Shown: in pieces, positions 33,743-41,906 of the stretch
How the letters are laid out: each line of letters starts with the position of its first letter
Numbering within the stretch: the first letter of the stretch is position 1
Assembly (NCBI RefSeq): GCF_009792355.1
Contig: NZ_CP047045.1
Location: 3,188,501 to 3,252,500, forward strand
Reading direction: 5' to 3'
Length of the DNA: 64,000 nt
DNA from: Terricaulis silvestris
Lineage (GTDB): Bacteria; Pseudomonadota; Alphaproteobacteria; Caulobacterales; Aquidulcibacteraceae
Program-made: the position numbers and the translations under genes
Notes under the pieces: model-generated
What the model was told of the DNA's origin: nothing
The model's database searches: none
The model's input: only the letters and a program-made list of their open reading frames with translations

Positions 33743-34998
33743 GTTTCCACCGGCTCCAGTGCCCTCTTGCCAGCGCCCAACAAATTCAGCCGCTGCAACA
33801 GCCGGTCGTTCCACACTTTGAGATCAAACTCCGCGCGCACCCGTGCTGAGCCTGCTTCGCCCATCGCCGCCCAACGCTCCGGCGCGCGCGCGAGCACCGC
33901 CATGTTGGCCGAGAGCGTGCGCCAATCGCCTTCCTTGCAGAGCAAGCCCGAAACATCGTGCTCCACCAGCTCCGGCGTGCCGCTATGGCGCGTCGCCAAC
34001 ACCGGCATGCCCTGCGCCATCGCTTCCATCAGCGCGACCGGAATGCCTTCCATGTCGCCATTCGCCGCCGTCTTGCTCGGCAGCACGAACATGTGCGCCT
34101 CCGAAAGCTCGCGCCGCACCTCCGCATGCGGCAACAGCCCCGCGAACCGCACCAACCCGCCGAGGTTCAAGCTGGTTGCAAAGTTCTCCAAGTAATCCCG
34201 CATCTCGCCATCGCCGATCAACGTCAGCGTCGCATTCTCGAAGCCATGCTCGCGCCGCAGCGACGCAAACGCGCGCACCGCATCGTCAAAGCCTTTCTTC
34301 TCCACCATGCGGCCAACGCCGATGAACTTCACCGGCTCGCCCTCGCGCAACACGCGCGGCGCCAGCTTAAAGCGCGACGTATCCACGCCCATCCTGTGCA
34401 CCAAAGTTCGATCCGCCGGCGCGCCCAGCTTCAATAGCTTCTCACGCCACAGCTCACTGATCGGCAAAAACAAATCGCCGCGCTGAAACAGCGACGCATA
34501 CGCGTCCGGATTCTTCTTCAGATACGAAGACATATCCCGGCCATGAAACACCGTCGCGATCGGCCCACGGATCAGCCCCAGATCTCGCAGCGCGCAAGCG
34601 AACCGCCCCCAGCGACCATAATGCGCCAGCCACACGCGCGGCTTCGGCGGCTCCTTCGGCCAGCGCGACGCCGCGATCAGCAGCCGCAGCGAAGACGCGT
34701 CATCGCCAAAGCGCCCGCCATCGAAGACGGCGGGAAATGCGCGCTTGTCCATGAACGCTTGCGGCGCAGCCACTAGCCGCGCGCCCAAGGTCTTGGGCAA
34801 CGGCACATAGTGAACGTTGAATCTGTTTTCCCATTTCAAGCGAAGCGCGCCGAGCCGTTCGGGATCGCCCGCAGCGAACGCCGTGATCTCAACCGAAGCG
34901 CCGCGCTCCAGCAGACCCTCGGCCTGTGCCTGGATGAAGGTCTCAGACGGATTGGGAAACCGTGAGACCAAAAACGAGATGGGCGCCGCTGTCGCCAT
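33739..34998 (-). CDS. Glycosyltransferase family 4 (colanic-acid WcaL-like)
   Basis: A 419-residue GT-B-fold glycosyltransferase. The N-terminal domain begins with FLVSRFPNPSETFIQAQAEGL, the acceptor-side signature of WcaL-like GT4 enzymes. The C-terminal domain has the nucleotide-sugar-binding EX7E motif (MEGIPVALMEAMAQGMPV) after VGRMVEKKGFDDAVRAF. It should add a hexose from a nucleotide sugar to a growing lipid-linked or surface polysaccharide at the inner face of the membrane. Its location between kdsD and kdsA fits an envelope-sugar region. Donor and acceptor are unknown. Confidence 0.88.
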   Translation of the reverse strand: MATAAPISFLVSRFPNPSETFIQAQAEGLLERGASVEITAFAAGDPERLGALRLKWENRFNVHYVPLPKTLGARLVAAPQAFMDKRAFPAVFDGGRFGDDASSLRLLIAASRWPKEPPKPRVWLAHYGRWGRFACALRDLGLIRGPIATVFHGRDMSSYLKKNPDAYASLFQRGDLFLPISELWREKLLKLGAPADRTLVHRMGVDTSRFKLAPRVLREGEPVKFIGVGRMVEKKGFDDAVRAFASLRREHGFENATLTLIGDGEMRDYLENFATSLNLGGLVRFAGLLPHAEVRRELSEAHMFVLPSKTAANGDMEGIPVALMEAMAQGMPVLATRHSGTPELVEHDVSGLLCKEGDWRTLSANMAVLARAPERWAAMGEAGSARVRAEFDLKVWNDRLLQRLNLLGAGKRALEPVET

Positions 34999-35059
34999 GA
35001 CGAGAAAGCAATTCGCACGGGGCTGGGGCGCCTGTCAGGCGAAAACTCCCGTGAACAAG

Positions 35060-35096
35060 AAACGGGACCGCGTTATGGGCGAACGCGGCCCCGTTT
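35060..35096 (-). terminator. Terminator after the small membrane protein gene
   Basis: On the minus strand AAACGGGGCCGCGTT (35096-35082) pairs with AACGCGGTCCCGTTT (35074-35060), with one mismatch, across a seven-base loop. CTTGTT follows. The stem is strong; the T-tract is short. It lies 35 bases after the stop of the 42-residue gene at 35131. Confidence 0.75.
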
Positions 35097-35130
35097 AGGC
35101 GAGCTATGGTGAGGCGGGAGGGAGCTAAGC

Positions 35131-35259
35131 TCACGCCACCACAGCAGCGCCGAGGGCCAGAATGGGCAGGGCGATGATGAGGAAAAGCACCGCGGCTACC
35201 GCAACCGAGGCCGCTTTGATCGAGGCTTTGGAGCCTTCTTCGAGGAAATGCAGATACAT
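35131..35259 (-). CDS. 42-residue single-helix membrane protein
   Basis: This small gene starts with ATG 35259 behind CAGGAG and ends at TGA 35131. The product is MYLHFLEEGSKAS, then a lysine/serine linker and one hydrophobic helix of about 24 residues (AVAAVLFLIIALPILALGAA). The clear ribosome site, a proper membrane helix and the terminator just downstream make it a real gene despite its size. Single-helix proteins of this kind usually modulate a larger membrane complex; the partner is not evident. It is divergent from the LysR regulator. Confidence 0.7.
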   Translation of the reverse strand: MYLHFLEEGSKASIKAASVAVAAVLFLIIALPILALGAAVVA

Positions 35260-35399
35260 GGCTCAACTCCTGAATTTGCCGGCTGGGGAGGGATTGGCGC
35301 GCCGGCTACAGGGTGAATTTGATCGCTCTGCCCCTTGAATACGAACCACACTTGGACGACCTGGATGTGAGCGGAATTCACAAGCCGCGAGGGTCCGCC

Positions 35400-36320
35400 A
35401 TGAGCTATTTGCCGTCCCTACAAACGCTCCGCGCCTTCGAGGCGGCGGGCCGTCTGAAGTCCTATTCCAAGGCCGCCGAAGAGCTTGGCCTGACCCACGG
35501 CGCAGTCAGCCACCGCATCCGCGAGTTGGAGGAGCGCCTCGGCGTCACCCTCTTCCGCCGCGTCGCCAACACCATGGTGCTCACCGCCGACGGCCAGCTC
35601 TTGGAGGTGCAAGTGCGCCAAGGCCTCTCGCTGCTCGAGCAAGCCTTCGCCCCGCGCTCACCGCGCCCCTCCGCCAAGGCCAACCGCCACATCGTCATGA
35701 CATCGGTGCCGAGCCTCGCATCGACCTGGCTCTTCACCCGCCTCGGCCAATACCGCGCCGCCAATCCCGACATCGATATCGATCTCCGCGTCTCCGAGAA
35801 GCTGAGCGACTACAAGAAGGAAGGCATCGATCTCGGCGTCCGCCTTGGCGCCGGCGGTTGGTCCGGCCTGAACGCGATCAAGCTGTTCGACGAAGCGCTC
35901 ACGCCCGTCTGCACGCCGGAATATCGCGATCGCTTGAATTTGCGCGAACCCGCCGACCTCGCGCGCGCCACGCTACTGCGCAATCCGTTCACGCCGTGGG
36001 CGCAGTGGTTCCGCGCCGTTGGCCTCGATTGGCCCGAGCCCAGCACCGGTCCCAAGTTCGACGACGCACCGCTGTTGCTCCGCTCCGCGCTCGACGGCCA
36101 AGGCGTCGCCCTCGGCCGCCAATGGCTCGCGGTCGACGAACTCCGCTCCGGCCGCCTCGTCACGCCATTCGACCTCACCATCCAGGACGACTTCGCCTAC
36201 TGGCTGGTATGGCCCACCGGCCGCAGCGCCAACCCCGAAGCCACCCGCTTCCGCGAATGGCTCGAAGCCCAAGCCGCGCTGGAAGAGCCACCCTGCCCAA
36301 TCGGCGCGCGGATGAGCTGA
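35400..36320 (+). CDS. LysR-family regulator, GcvA-like
   Basis: A 306-residue transcription regulator. LPSLQTLRAFEAAGRLKSYS, with AAEELGLTHGAVSHRIRELE, is a GcvA-type winged helix-turn-helix at residues ~5-65. The C-terminal effector domain of ~200 residues includes SVPSLASTWLFTRLGQY and VRLGAGGWSGLNAIKLFDE. The start at 35400 follows GAGGGTCC; the open frame to 35313 adds a poorly supported extension. It is divergent from the 42-residue membrane protein and not close to a recognisable GcvA target. Confidence 0.88.
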   Translation: MSYLPSLQTLRAFEAAGRLKSYSKAAEELGLTHGAVSHRIRELEERLGVTLFRRVANTMVLTADGQLLEVQVRQGLSLLEQAFAPRSPRPSAKANRHIVMTSVPSLASTWLFTRLGQYRAANPDIDIDLRVSEKLSDYKKEGIDLGVRLGAGGWSGLNAIKLFDEALTPVCTPEYRDRLNLREPADLARATLLRNPFTPWAQWFRAVGLDWPEPSTGPKFDDAPLLLRSALDGQGVALGRQWLAVDELRSGRLVTPFDLTIQDDFAYWLVWPTGRSANPEATRFREWLEAQAALEEPPCPIGARMS

Positions 36321-36466
36321 CGATCGGCAGCGTCAATCGCGAGATAGAGCGGTCCAATTTTCGTCGCAGCGCCAAGAAGGCTACTGAAAGGAGAGGCTCC
36401 CCTGCACGGCGCGTGGTTGAGCCGAAACCGCGTCCGGCCTATGTCTGAGCCTCGCAAAGGATTTCC

Positions 36467-37327
36467 ATGAACCCCGCCTCCGTCATCCGCATTCCGCGCG
36501 TTGAATCGACGCCGCTCGAGATCGGCAACAATCTGCCGCTGACCTTCATCTGCGGCCCCTGCCAACTCGAGAGCCGCGCCCACGCGCTCGAAACGGCGGA
36601 ATTCCTGCGCGACGTGTTCAAGCGCGCCGGCGCCGGCTTCATCTACAAAACCAGCTTCGACAAAGCCAACCGCTCCAGCCTCTCCACCAAGCGCGGCGCG
36701 GGCTTTGAAACCGCAGCGCCCATCTTCGAAGAGATCCGCAAGAAGATCGGCGTGCCTGTGATCACCGACGTGCATCTGCCCGAGCAGTGCGCCGAAGTCG
36801 CTGAAGTCGTCGACGTCCTGCAAATTCCGGCCTTCCTCTGCCGCCAGACCGATCTGCTGATCGCCGCCGCCGAAACCGGCAAGCCGATCAACGTCAAGAA
36901 AGGTCAGTTCCTGGCGCCGTGGGACATGAAGAACGTGATCGCCAAGATCACCGGTTCGGGAAATCCAAACGTGATGGCATGCGAACGCGGCGCCTCGTTC
37001 GGCTACAACACGCTCGTCTCCGACATGCGCGCAATCCCGATCATGAAAAGCTTCGGCGCGCCCGTCGTGTTCGACGCCACGCACAGCGTCCAACAACCCG
37101 GCGGCCGCGGCGACACGTCGGGCGGCGAACGCCAGTTCGTCCCGATCCTCGCCCGCGCTGCCGTCGCGATTGGCGTTGCAGCCGTCTTCCTTGAAGCTCA
37201 CCCTGATCCAGACAACGCGCCAAGCGACGGCCCCAACATGGTGCCGTTCGATCAGCTCGAAGACCTGGTCCGCGACCTCGTCGCCTTTGATAAGCTCGCC
37301 AAGCAAACCGCGGTCGCCGCGGAATGA
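36467..37327 (+). CDS. kdsA: 3-deoxy-8-phosphooctulonate synthase KdsA
   Basis: A 286-residue TIM-barrel enzyme that condenses phosphoenolpyruvate with arabinose-5-phosphate to make Kdo-8-phosphate, the inner-core LPS precursor. FICGPCQLESRAHALETAE is the PEP-binding opening, TSFDKANRSS the phosphate loop, and VFDATHSVQQPGG the conserved C-terminal motif. The Cys in ICGPCQ fits the metal-dependent class. AAAGGA precedes the start. Together with KdsD at 32246 it gives two consecutive steps to Kdo. Its stop overlaps the next ORF by four bases. Confidence 0.96.
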   Translation: MNPASVIRIPRVESTPLEIGNNLPLTFICGPCQLESRAHALETAEFLRDVFKRAGAGFIYKTSFDKANRSSLSTKRGAGFETAAPIFEEIRKKIGVPVITDVHLPEQCAEVAEVVDVLQIPAFLCRQTDLLIAAAETGKPINVKKGQFLAPWDMKNVIAKITGSGNPNVMACERGASFGYNTLVSDMRAIPIMKSFGAPVVFDATHSVQQPGGRGDTSGGERQFVPILARAAVAIGVAAVFLEAHPDPDNAPSDGPNMVPFDQLEDLVRDLVAFDKLAKQTAVAAE

Positions 37328-37503
37328 CCGAACGCTTCGAGCGCCATCGTCAGCCCTGGCGGCAAGACGAGATCCAGAAGCTGCATCAGTTCGCCGGCAA
37401 AGGCATGTCGCTGAAAGCGATCGCCAAAGCGCTGACGCGCAGCGAGGAATCCGTGAAAGACCGCGCCAAGGCCGATGGCCTAACGATCGCCAAGCTGCGC
37501 TAG
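37324..37503 (+). CDS. 59-residue helical ORF coupled to kdsA
   Basis: ATG 37324 overlaps the kdsA stop (ATGA), and the frame runs to TAG 37501-37503. The product (59 residues, basic) has a SANT/Myb- or HTH-like pattern: PWRQDEIQKLHQFAGKG, then MSLKAIAKALTRSEESVKDR, with Trp spacing and a second helix resembling a DNA- or RNA-contact helix. Base composition matches coding sequence. Translational coupling makes it likely real, and its role is unknown. It is too short for the usual 60-residue cut-off and would be missed by routine calling. Confidence 0.65.
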   Translation: MTERFERHRQPWRQDEIQKLHQFAGKGMSLKAIAKALTRSEESVKDRAKADGLTIAKLR

Positions 37504-37772
37504 CCAACGCGCAAGTGACAGCGGTCACGCTGTTTGCGGTGCGCCCTTCCCACCTCCGTTTAGGCAGCGGAGTCGGGCCGCGAGATGTGGCGTTCCGCCT
37601 CGCAAGCGACCAGGCATCTTCTCCCGAATCCGCTGCCGCCCTTCACGCAGCCCACTCGTGAATAGGAGGATAGACCAAGCGACTATCCACGCCCCGCGAC
37701 CTAAAAACCCAACGCCATCAACGCACGCCGCAAAATCAATCCGACCGACTTCACACCGCCTCATACTGCACT

Positions 37773-38055
37773 CTCTCCTGCAGGGAGGTTGTTTGAAGTC
37801 GACCAACACCGAACAGCGCAGGAGAGCGGTTTGAACGTGATGCGATGGAAGCCCGTGAGGATGAAAGTCGCTGCTCCGTGAAGAAAGTAAGCGGAGGTCC
37901 GTTGCGAAGAGTTGGTCTTCGCACGCACGTCAGCCGGGAACGTGAAGTCAGGCGCTAAACGTCTGTCGGTTTGCTAGCGTCGTGGGTGCTCGGTCTGTGA
38001 AGAGCAGCAGCGGGAGAAGGTCCGCGCCGAGCCTTGTTTCGTGACCTTCACGAAA
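37773..38055 (+). ncRNA. Run of hairpins in a 900-base gap: candidate structured RNA
   Basis: Between 37503 and 38411 there is no convincing protein gene. The stretch holds, in order: CTCTCCTGC (37773-37781) pairing perfectly with GCAGGAGAG (37818-37826) around GGTTG/CAACaCC; CTCCG/CGGAG (37874-37878, 37892-37896); TGCGAAGA/TCTTCGCA (37903-37910, 37916-37923); GCTCGG/CCGAGC (37988-37993, 38027-38032); and TTTCGTGA/TCACGAAA (38037-38044, 38048-38055). The chain of stems, some perfect, suggests a transcribed structured RNA. It matches none of tmRNA, RNase P, 6S or SRP RNA by inspection. Strand is uncertain. Decayed sequence with chance pairing is the alternative. Confidence 0.35.
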
Positions 38056-38254
38056 ACCCATCTGTCCGAAAACGCGCGGTAACATCGAGACGGCTCGAAC
38101 GCCTTAAACTTCCGCCGGCTGCAAAACAAACCGCGCAGGGCGCGCCTCGGCAAACCCCACACTTGAATCTTTTGAGCTCACGCCAAAGCGCGCCCTGCTC
38201 TCCCGCCCTTTCTCCGCAGCGCAGACGCGCGTGCGGCGCCAACTCACGCAACTA

Positions 38255-38376
38255 GCCTTCCCCCTTGTGGGGAAGGCGCCCGCGAAGCGGGCGGATGGGG
38301 GTAACGGCGGTGATCCGTCCGGACACGACACCGCCCGCACCCCCACCCCCGCCCCTCCCCACAAGGGAGAGGGGTG
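38255..38376. repeat. Intergenic inverted-repeat element, CCCTCTC family (copy 3)
   Basis: GCCTTCCCC/GGGGAAGGC (38255-38277, CTTGT loop) opens the element and CCCCTCCC/GGGAGAGGGG-type arms close it at 38354-38376 (ACAA loop). CCCGC/GCGGG lies between. The element is just upstream of the UDP-xylose synthase gene. Its layout is the same as at 13467-13614 and 40979-41100. Confidence 0.75.
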
Positions 38377-38410
38377 ATTTGATCGCGAAACCCCACTAAG
38401 CATCGCGTCC

Positions 38411-39379
38411 ATGTTTGAACGGCGCGTCCTCGTCACTGGCGGCTCAGGCTTCCTCGGCTCTCACCTTTGCGATCGCCTGGTCGCGCGCGGCGACGACGTC
38501 GTCTCCGCCGACAATCTGTTCACCGGCCGAAAGCGCAACGTCGCCCATCTGATCGGCAAACCGAACTTCGAGTTCCTGCGCCACGACGTGACCTTCCCGC
38601 TCTATGTCGAGGTCGACCAGATCTACAATCTGGCCTGCCCGGCGAGCCCCGTGCACTACCAGCACGACCCGGTGCAAACGACGAAGACGAGCGTCCACGG
38701 CGCCATCAACATGCTCGGCCTTGCCAAGCGCCTGCGCGCGCGCATCTTCCAGGCGTCAACGTCCGAGGTGTACGGCGATCCCGACGTGCATCCGCAGCCC
38801 GAAGAATATTGGGGCCGCGTCAATCCGATCGGCATTCGCTCCTGCTACGACGAAGGCAAACGCTGCGCCGAGACGCTGTTCTTCGATTACTACCGCCAGC
38901 ACAAACTCGACATCCGCGTCGCCCGCATCTTCAACACCTACGGCCCCCGCATGCATCCGAACGACGGCCGCGTCGTCTCCAACTTCATCGTGCAAGCGCT
39001 GAAAGGCCAAGACATCACGCTCTACGGCGACGGCCTGCAAACGCGCAGCTTCTGCTACGTCGACGATCTAATCGACGCCTTCATCGCCTTCATGGACAAA
39101 GACGGCGACCTCCCCGGCCCGATCAATCTCGGCAATCCGGTCGAATTCACCATGGTGCAGCTGGCGGAAACCGTAATCGAACTCACCGGCGCGAAATCAA
39201 AACTCGTCTATCGCCCACTCCCGAGCGACGATCCCAAACAACGCCAACCCAATATCGAAAAGGCCAAAGAGCTGCTCGGCTGGCAACCCAAAGTCCCGCT
39301 CCGCGACGGCCTCACCAAGACGATCGCTTACTTCGACGGCCTCCTGAAAGAAGGCGATCCGCTGATCGTTGGGCGGTGA
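38411..39379 (+). CDS. UDP-glucuronate decarboxylase / UDP-xylose synthase (UXS)
   Basis: A 322-residue extended SDR that converts UDP-glucuronate to UDP-xylose with bound [17 protein letters not shown] is the Rossmann motif; [10 protein letters not shown] and SCYDEGKR give the catalytic Ser/Thr-Tyr-x-x-x-Lys set; [10 protein letters not shown] and [15 protein letters not shown] are the signature of the UXS-like branch. UDP-glucuronate would come from the UDP-glucose dehydrogenase encoded at 44101. Products feed xylose-containing surface glycans. Confidence 0.9.
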   Translation: MFERRVLVTGGSGFLGSHLCDRLVARGDDVVSADNLFTGRKRNVAHLIGKPNFEFLRHDVTFPLYVEVDQIYNLACPASPVHYQHDPVQTTKTSVHGAINMLGLAKRLRARIFQASTSEVYGDPDVHPQPEEYWGRVNPIGIRSCYDEGKRCAETLFFDYYRQHKLDIRVARIFNTYGPRMHPNDGRVVSNFIVQALKGQDITLYGDGLQTRSFCYVDDLIDAFIAFMDKDGDLPGPINLGNPVEFTMVQLAETVIELTGAKSKLVYRPLPSDDPKQRQPNIEKAKELLGWQPKVPLRDGLTKTIAYFDGLLKEGDPLIVGR

Positions 39380-39395
39380 GGCGAAAGTTGCGGGC

Positions 39396-39935
39396 ATGAC
39401 GCGCCTCGCCTTGCTTCCGATTTTGCTCGTGTTCGCCTGCATCGTGGCGGGCGCATATGGGGCGATACACGATCAGATCTCGTACACCGTTGCGCCAAGC
39501 TACTATCACGACTTCAAGTTCACGCAGTTCGCGATTGACCCCACCCTGCACAACAGGCTCGGCGCAAGCATTGTTGGATGGAACGCCACCTGGTGGATGG
39601 GCCTGCTGATTGGGCTACCCCTCTACATCGCGGGGCTCTTCATCCGCGAGAACGACGAATTCTGCCGTCAGTACATCCGGGCCGCCATTCTAGTCGTTTC
39701 GACGGCTCTGCTGATTGGCCTAGCCGCGCTAGCTTTCGCGTTCGTGTCGATCGACGAGCATCACTTGCCGACTTGGATGGCGGGTCGCCCCGTCAGCGAC
39801 CCAGTCGCCTTCGCGCGCGCGGGAACGATGCACAACTATTCCTACATCGGCGGCTTTGTCGGTCTTCTGTTGGCGCTCGGCTCAATGATCATGGCCGCTC
39901 GTAAATCGCAGGATCCAGCGAAGGCGATCCGCTGA
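39396..39935 (+). CDS. Membrane protein of unknown function, downstream of UXS
   Basis: A 179-residue protein with an N-terminal signal-anchor (LALLPILLVFACIVAGAYGA) and three further helices (WWMGLLIGLPLYIAGLFI, AILVVSTALLIGLAALAFAF and IGGFVGLLLALGSMIMA). Two extramembrane segments hold acidic and His residues (SIDEHHLPTWM). The start at 39396 is 17 bases after the UXS stop, so it is likely co-transcribed. No family was recognised. Confidence 0.65.
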   Translation: MTRLALLPILLVFACIVAGAYGAIHDQISYTVAPSYYHDFKFTQFAIDPTLHNRLGASIVGWNATWWMGLLIGLPLYIAGLFIRENDEFCRQYIRAAILVVSTALLIGLAALAFAFVSIDEHHLPTWMAGRPVSDPVAFARAGTMHNYSYIGGFVGLLLALGSMIMAARKSQDPAKAIR

Positions 39936-39995
39936 TCGTCGGCCACTTGCCCAGCGCGCGTCGTGTTTGCTAGCGTCGCCGCAGGGGAGACAATC

Positions 39996-40529
39996 ATGAT
40001 ACAATGGCTATGGCAGCTCAAATGGGCGCTTGTAATCGCGATCTTCGCGGGACCCGCGTTCGCGTATTACAGTTATAAGAACGAACAACGCATCGACCAC
40101 GTGATGCGCGAAGGCGCGCCGTTCACCGCCGTTGTTACGGGCGGCAGGGTAGAGCGTCACCGCCGCGGCGCCGACGAATACAAACTTGAATTGGCTTGGC
40201 CCGATGCGAACGGCCAACAGCACGCGGAGACGCTGAACATCAGTTCAGACTACGCCAGCGAAATCTTCCAAGGCGATTATGTCATGCTCGACACCGCCGA
40301 AATCCGCTACCTTGCCTCGGAAACCGACGGGCCGCTGGTCGTCGCCGCCGACGCGCCGCGGCAGATCGCCAATCAACACACCAACATGTTGCTCGGCATC
40401 GCCGCTGGCATCGCCGGCTTGATCCTATCGCCGGTCTGGTTCTGGGTCGAAGCCCGCCGCAAGAAGAAGGACGAAGAGGAAATCGAAGAAGAACTCGCCC
40501 GCATCCGCTCAAGCCAGGCGCAACCTTAA
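39996..40529 (+). CDS. DUF3592-like membrane protein
   Basis: A 177-residue protein with an N-terminal anchor (LKWALVIAIFAGPAFAYY), a soluble beta-rich middle that begins GAPFTAVVTGGRVERHRRGAD and continues YKLELAWPDANGQQHAETL, and a second helix near residue 140. A charged C-terminal coil (RRKKKDEEEIEEELARI) follows. The beta-rich part resembles DUF3592-type domains, which flank membrane helices. GGGGAG precedes the start at 39996. The last four bases overlap the convergent deaminase stop. Function unknown. Confidence 0.65.
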   Translation: MIQWLWQLKWALVIAIFAGPAFAYYSYKNEQRIDHVMREGAPFTAVVTGGRVERHRRGADEYKLELAWPDANGQQHAETLNISSDYASEIFQGDYVMLDTAEIRYLASETDGPLVVAADAPRQIANQHTNMLLGIAAGIAGLILSPVWFWVEARRKKKDEEEIEEELARIRSSQAQP

Positions 40530-40966
40530 GGGCGATCCCAGCGCGAAAAGAACGCGGCGTTGAGCGCGCGAGCTTCGGCATCCATCACGCCGCTCGTCAC
40601 TGCGATGCCAGCAGCTCGTAGCCGCGCCACGCCAACGCCCGCCGCGAACGGATGCGGATCGCCCGTGGCGATCACCACGCGCGCAACGCCCGCGCCAATC
40701 AGCAAATCCGCGCACGACATCCCGCCCGTACTCCGCCGCGCGCACGGCTCCAGCGTCACGTAAACATCGCCGCCGCGAGCGCGCTCGCCCGCTTGCGCCA
40801 GCGCAAACTCCTCCGCATGCGGCCGGCCTCCAGCGGCCGTAGCACCCTCGCCGATAACAACATCGCCCGCCACGATCACGCAGCCAACGGAAGGATTATC
40901 GCCAGTCTGTCCCACACCTGGCGCCGCAAGCGATAATGCACGCCGCATGAAATCGACATCGGTCAT
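40526..40966 (-). CDS. Stand-alone RibD-type cytidine/pyrimidine deaminase domain
   Basis: This 146-residue protein matches only the deaminase half of RibD, without the NADPH reductase half. HAEEFAL provides the zinc His and catalytic Glu, and EPCARRSTGGMSC provides the two zinc Cys residues. NPSVGCVIV is the RibD-type opening. RibD deaminates the 2,5-diaminopyrimidine of riboflavin synthesis, so this could do that step or be a related deaminase. The start at 40966 was chosen over GTG 40975; neither has a strong ribosome site. Confidence 0.8.
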   Translation of the reverse strand: MTDVDFMRRALSLAAPGVGQTGDNPSVGCVIVAGDVVIGEGATAAGGRPHAEEFALAQAGERARGGDVYVTLEPCARRSTGGMSCADLLIGAGVARVVIATGDPHPFAAGVGVARLRAAGIAVTSGVMDAEARALNAAFFSRWDRP

Positions 40967-40978
40967 CGCAGGCACATT

Positions 40979-41100
40979 CCCCCTCTCCCTTGCGGAGAGG
41001 GGGTCAGGGGGTGAGGGGCGTTCAATTGATCCGGCGCCTGCATGTCGGAACGCCCCTCACCCCGCCGCTTCGCGGCGACCCTCTCCGCAAGGGAGAGGGT
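40979..41100. repeat. Intergenic inverted-repeat element, CCCTCTC family (copy 4)
   Basis: CCCCTCTCC/GGAGAGGGG (from 40979, TTGC in the loop region) and CCCTCTCC/GGGAGAGGG (to 41100, GCAA loop) are linked by GAGGGGCG/CGCCCCTC, which also pair. All three stems could stack into one large fold. It fills the 151-base gap between the deaminase and gpmA. Confidence 0.8.
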
Positions 41101-41117
41101 TGAAGAGCGGCGCTTCA

Positions 41118-41831
41118 TCACGCGGGACTCGCAGGCAACGTCTCGGCTCGGCTCGCGTCCAAATACCGCGCGCTCTTGGGCTTCAAGCTCGCATCCAGCT
41201 CAATCAGCAACGGATTGCCCGTCGGCATCTCGACGTGAACGATCTGATCGTCTGCCACACCGAACAGATGCTTCATGATCGCGCGCAGCGAATTGCCGTG
41301 CGCGGCGATGATCAGATTCTTGCCGGCGCTCAGATCCGGCGCGATGCGCTCATCCCAATACGGCAGCACGCGCTCCAGCGTCAGCTTCAGCGATTCCGTC
41401 TTCGGCACATCGACGCCAGCGTAACGGCGATCGTTCGACAAATCGAACTCCCCGCCGTCCAGCGGCGGCGGCGGCACATCGTACGACCGCCGCCACACCG
41501 TAACTTGCGCGTCGCCATGCTTCGCCGCTGTCTCGGCCTTGTTGAGCCCGGTCAGCGCGCCATAGTGGCGCTCGTTCAGCCGCCAGCTCCGCTCCACCGG
41601 CAGCCACGCCAGCTTCGCGGCGTCCAACGCCAAATTCCCCGTCCGGATCGCCCGGGTCTGGACCGAGGTGTAGAGCTTGTCGAACGGCACGCCGCTGTCG
41701 GCCAGCAGCACCCCGCTCCGCCTGGCCTGCGCCTCGCCTTCGGGCGTCAGATCCACGTCCACCCAGCCGGTGAAGCGGTTCTCGAGATTCCACTGGCTCT
41801 GGCCGTGGCGCAGAAGGGCGATGAAAGTCAT
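41118..41831 (-). CDS. gpmA: 2,3-bisphosphoglycerate-dependent phosphoglycerate mutase
   Basis: This 237-residue glycolytic enzyme interconverts 3- and 2-phosphoglycerate. LLRHGQSQWN holds the phosphohistidine, and SVQTRAIRT, RSWRLNERHYGALTGLNKAE and AAHGNSLRA supply the substrate Arg, Glu and second His. The DNA directly after the stop is a large repeat, and the 75-base gap upstream is shared with the divergent gene at 41907. The length and motifs are the GpmA norm. Confidence 0.95.
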   Translation of the reverse strand: MTFIALLRHGQSQWNLENRFTGWVDVDLTPEGEAQARRSGVLLADSGVPFDKLYTSVQTRAIRTGNLALDAAKLAWLPVERSWRLNERHYGALTGLNKAETAAKHGDAQVTVWRRSYDVPPPPLDGGEFDLSNDRRYAGVDVPKTESLKLTLERVLPYWDERIAPDLSAGKNLIIAAHGNSLRAIMKHLFGVADDQIVHVEMPTGNPLLIELDASLKPKSARYLDASRAETLPASPA

Positions 41832-41906
41832 GGGCTTCCAGTTCCAGGCGCCGCCTATGCCGTCAAGACCTATGCCGTCGCGCCCCTAGCCGCTAAACCG
41901 GCGCGC

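Noticed and set aside
37525-37809. Minus-strand frame between kdsA and UXS
   Set aside because: No ribosome site or domain; it lies over the hairpin region.
40947-41906. Upstream part of the frame ending at 42494
   Set aside because: It runs through a repeat and antisense to gpmA; the first plausible start is ATG 41907 before a membrane helix.
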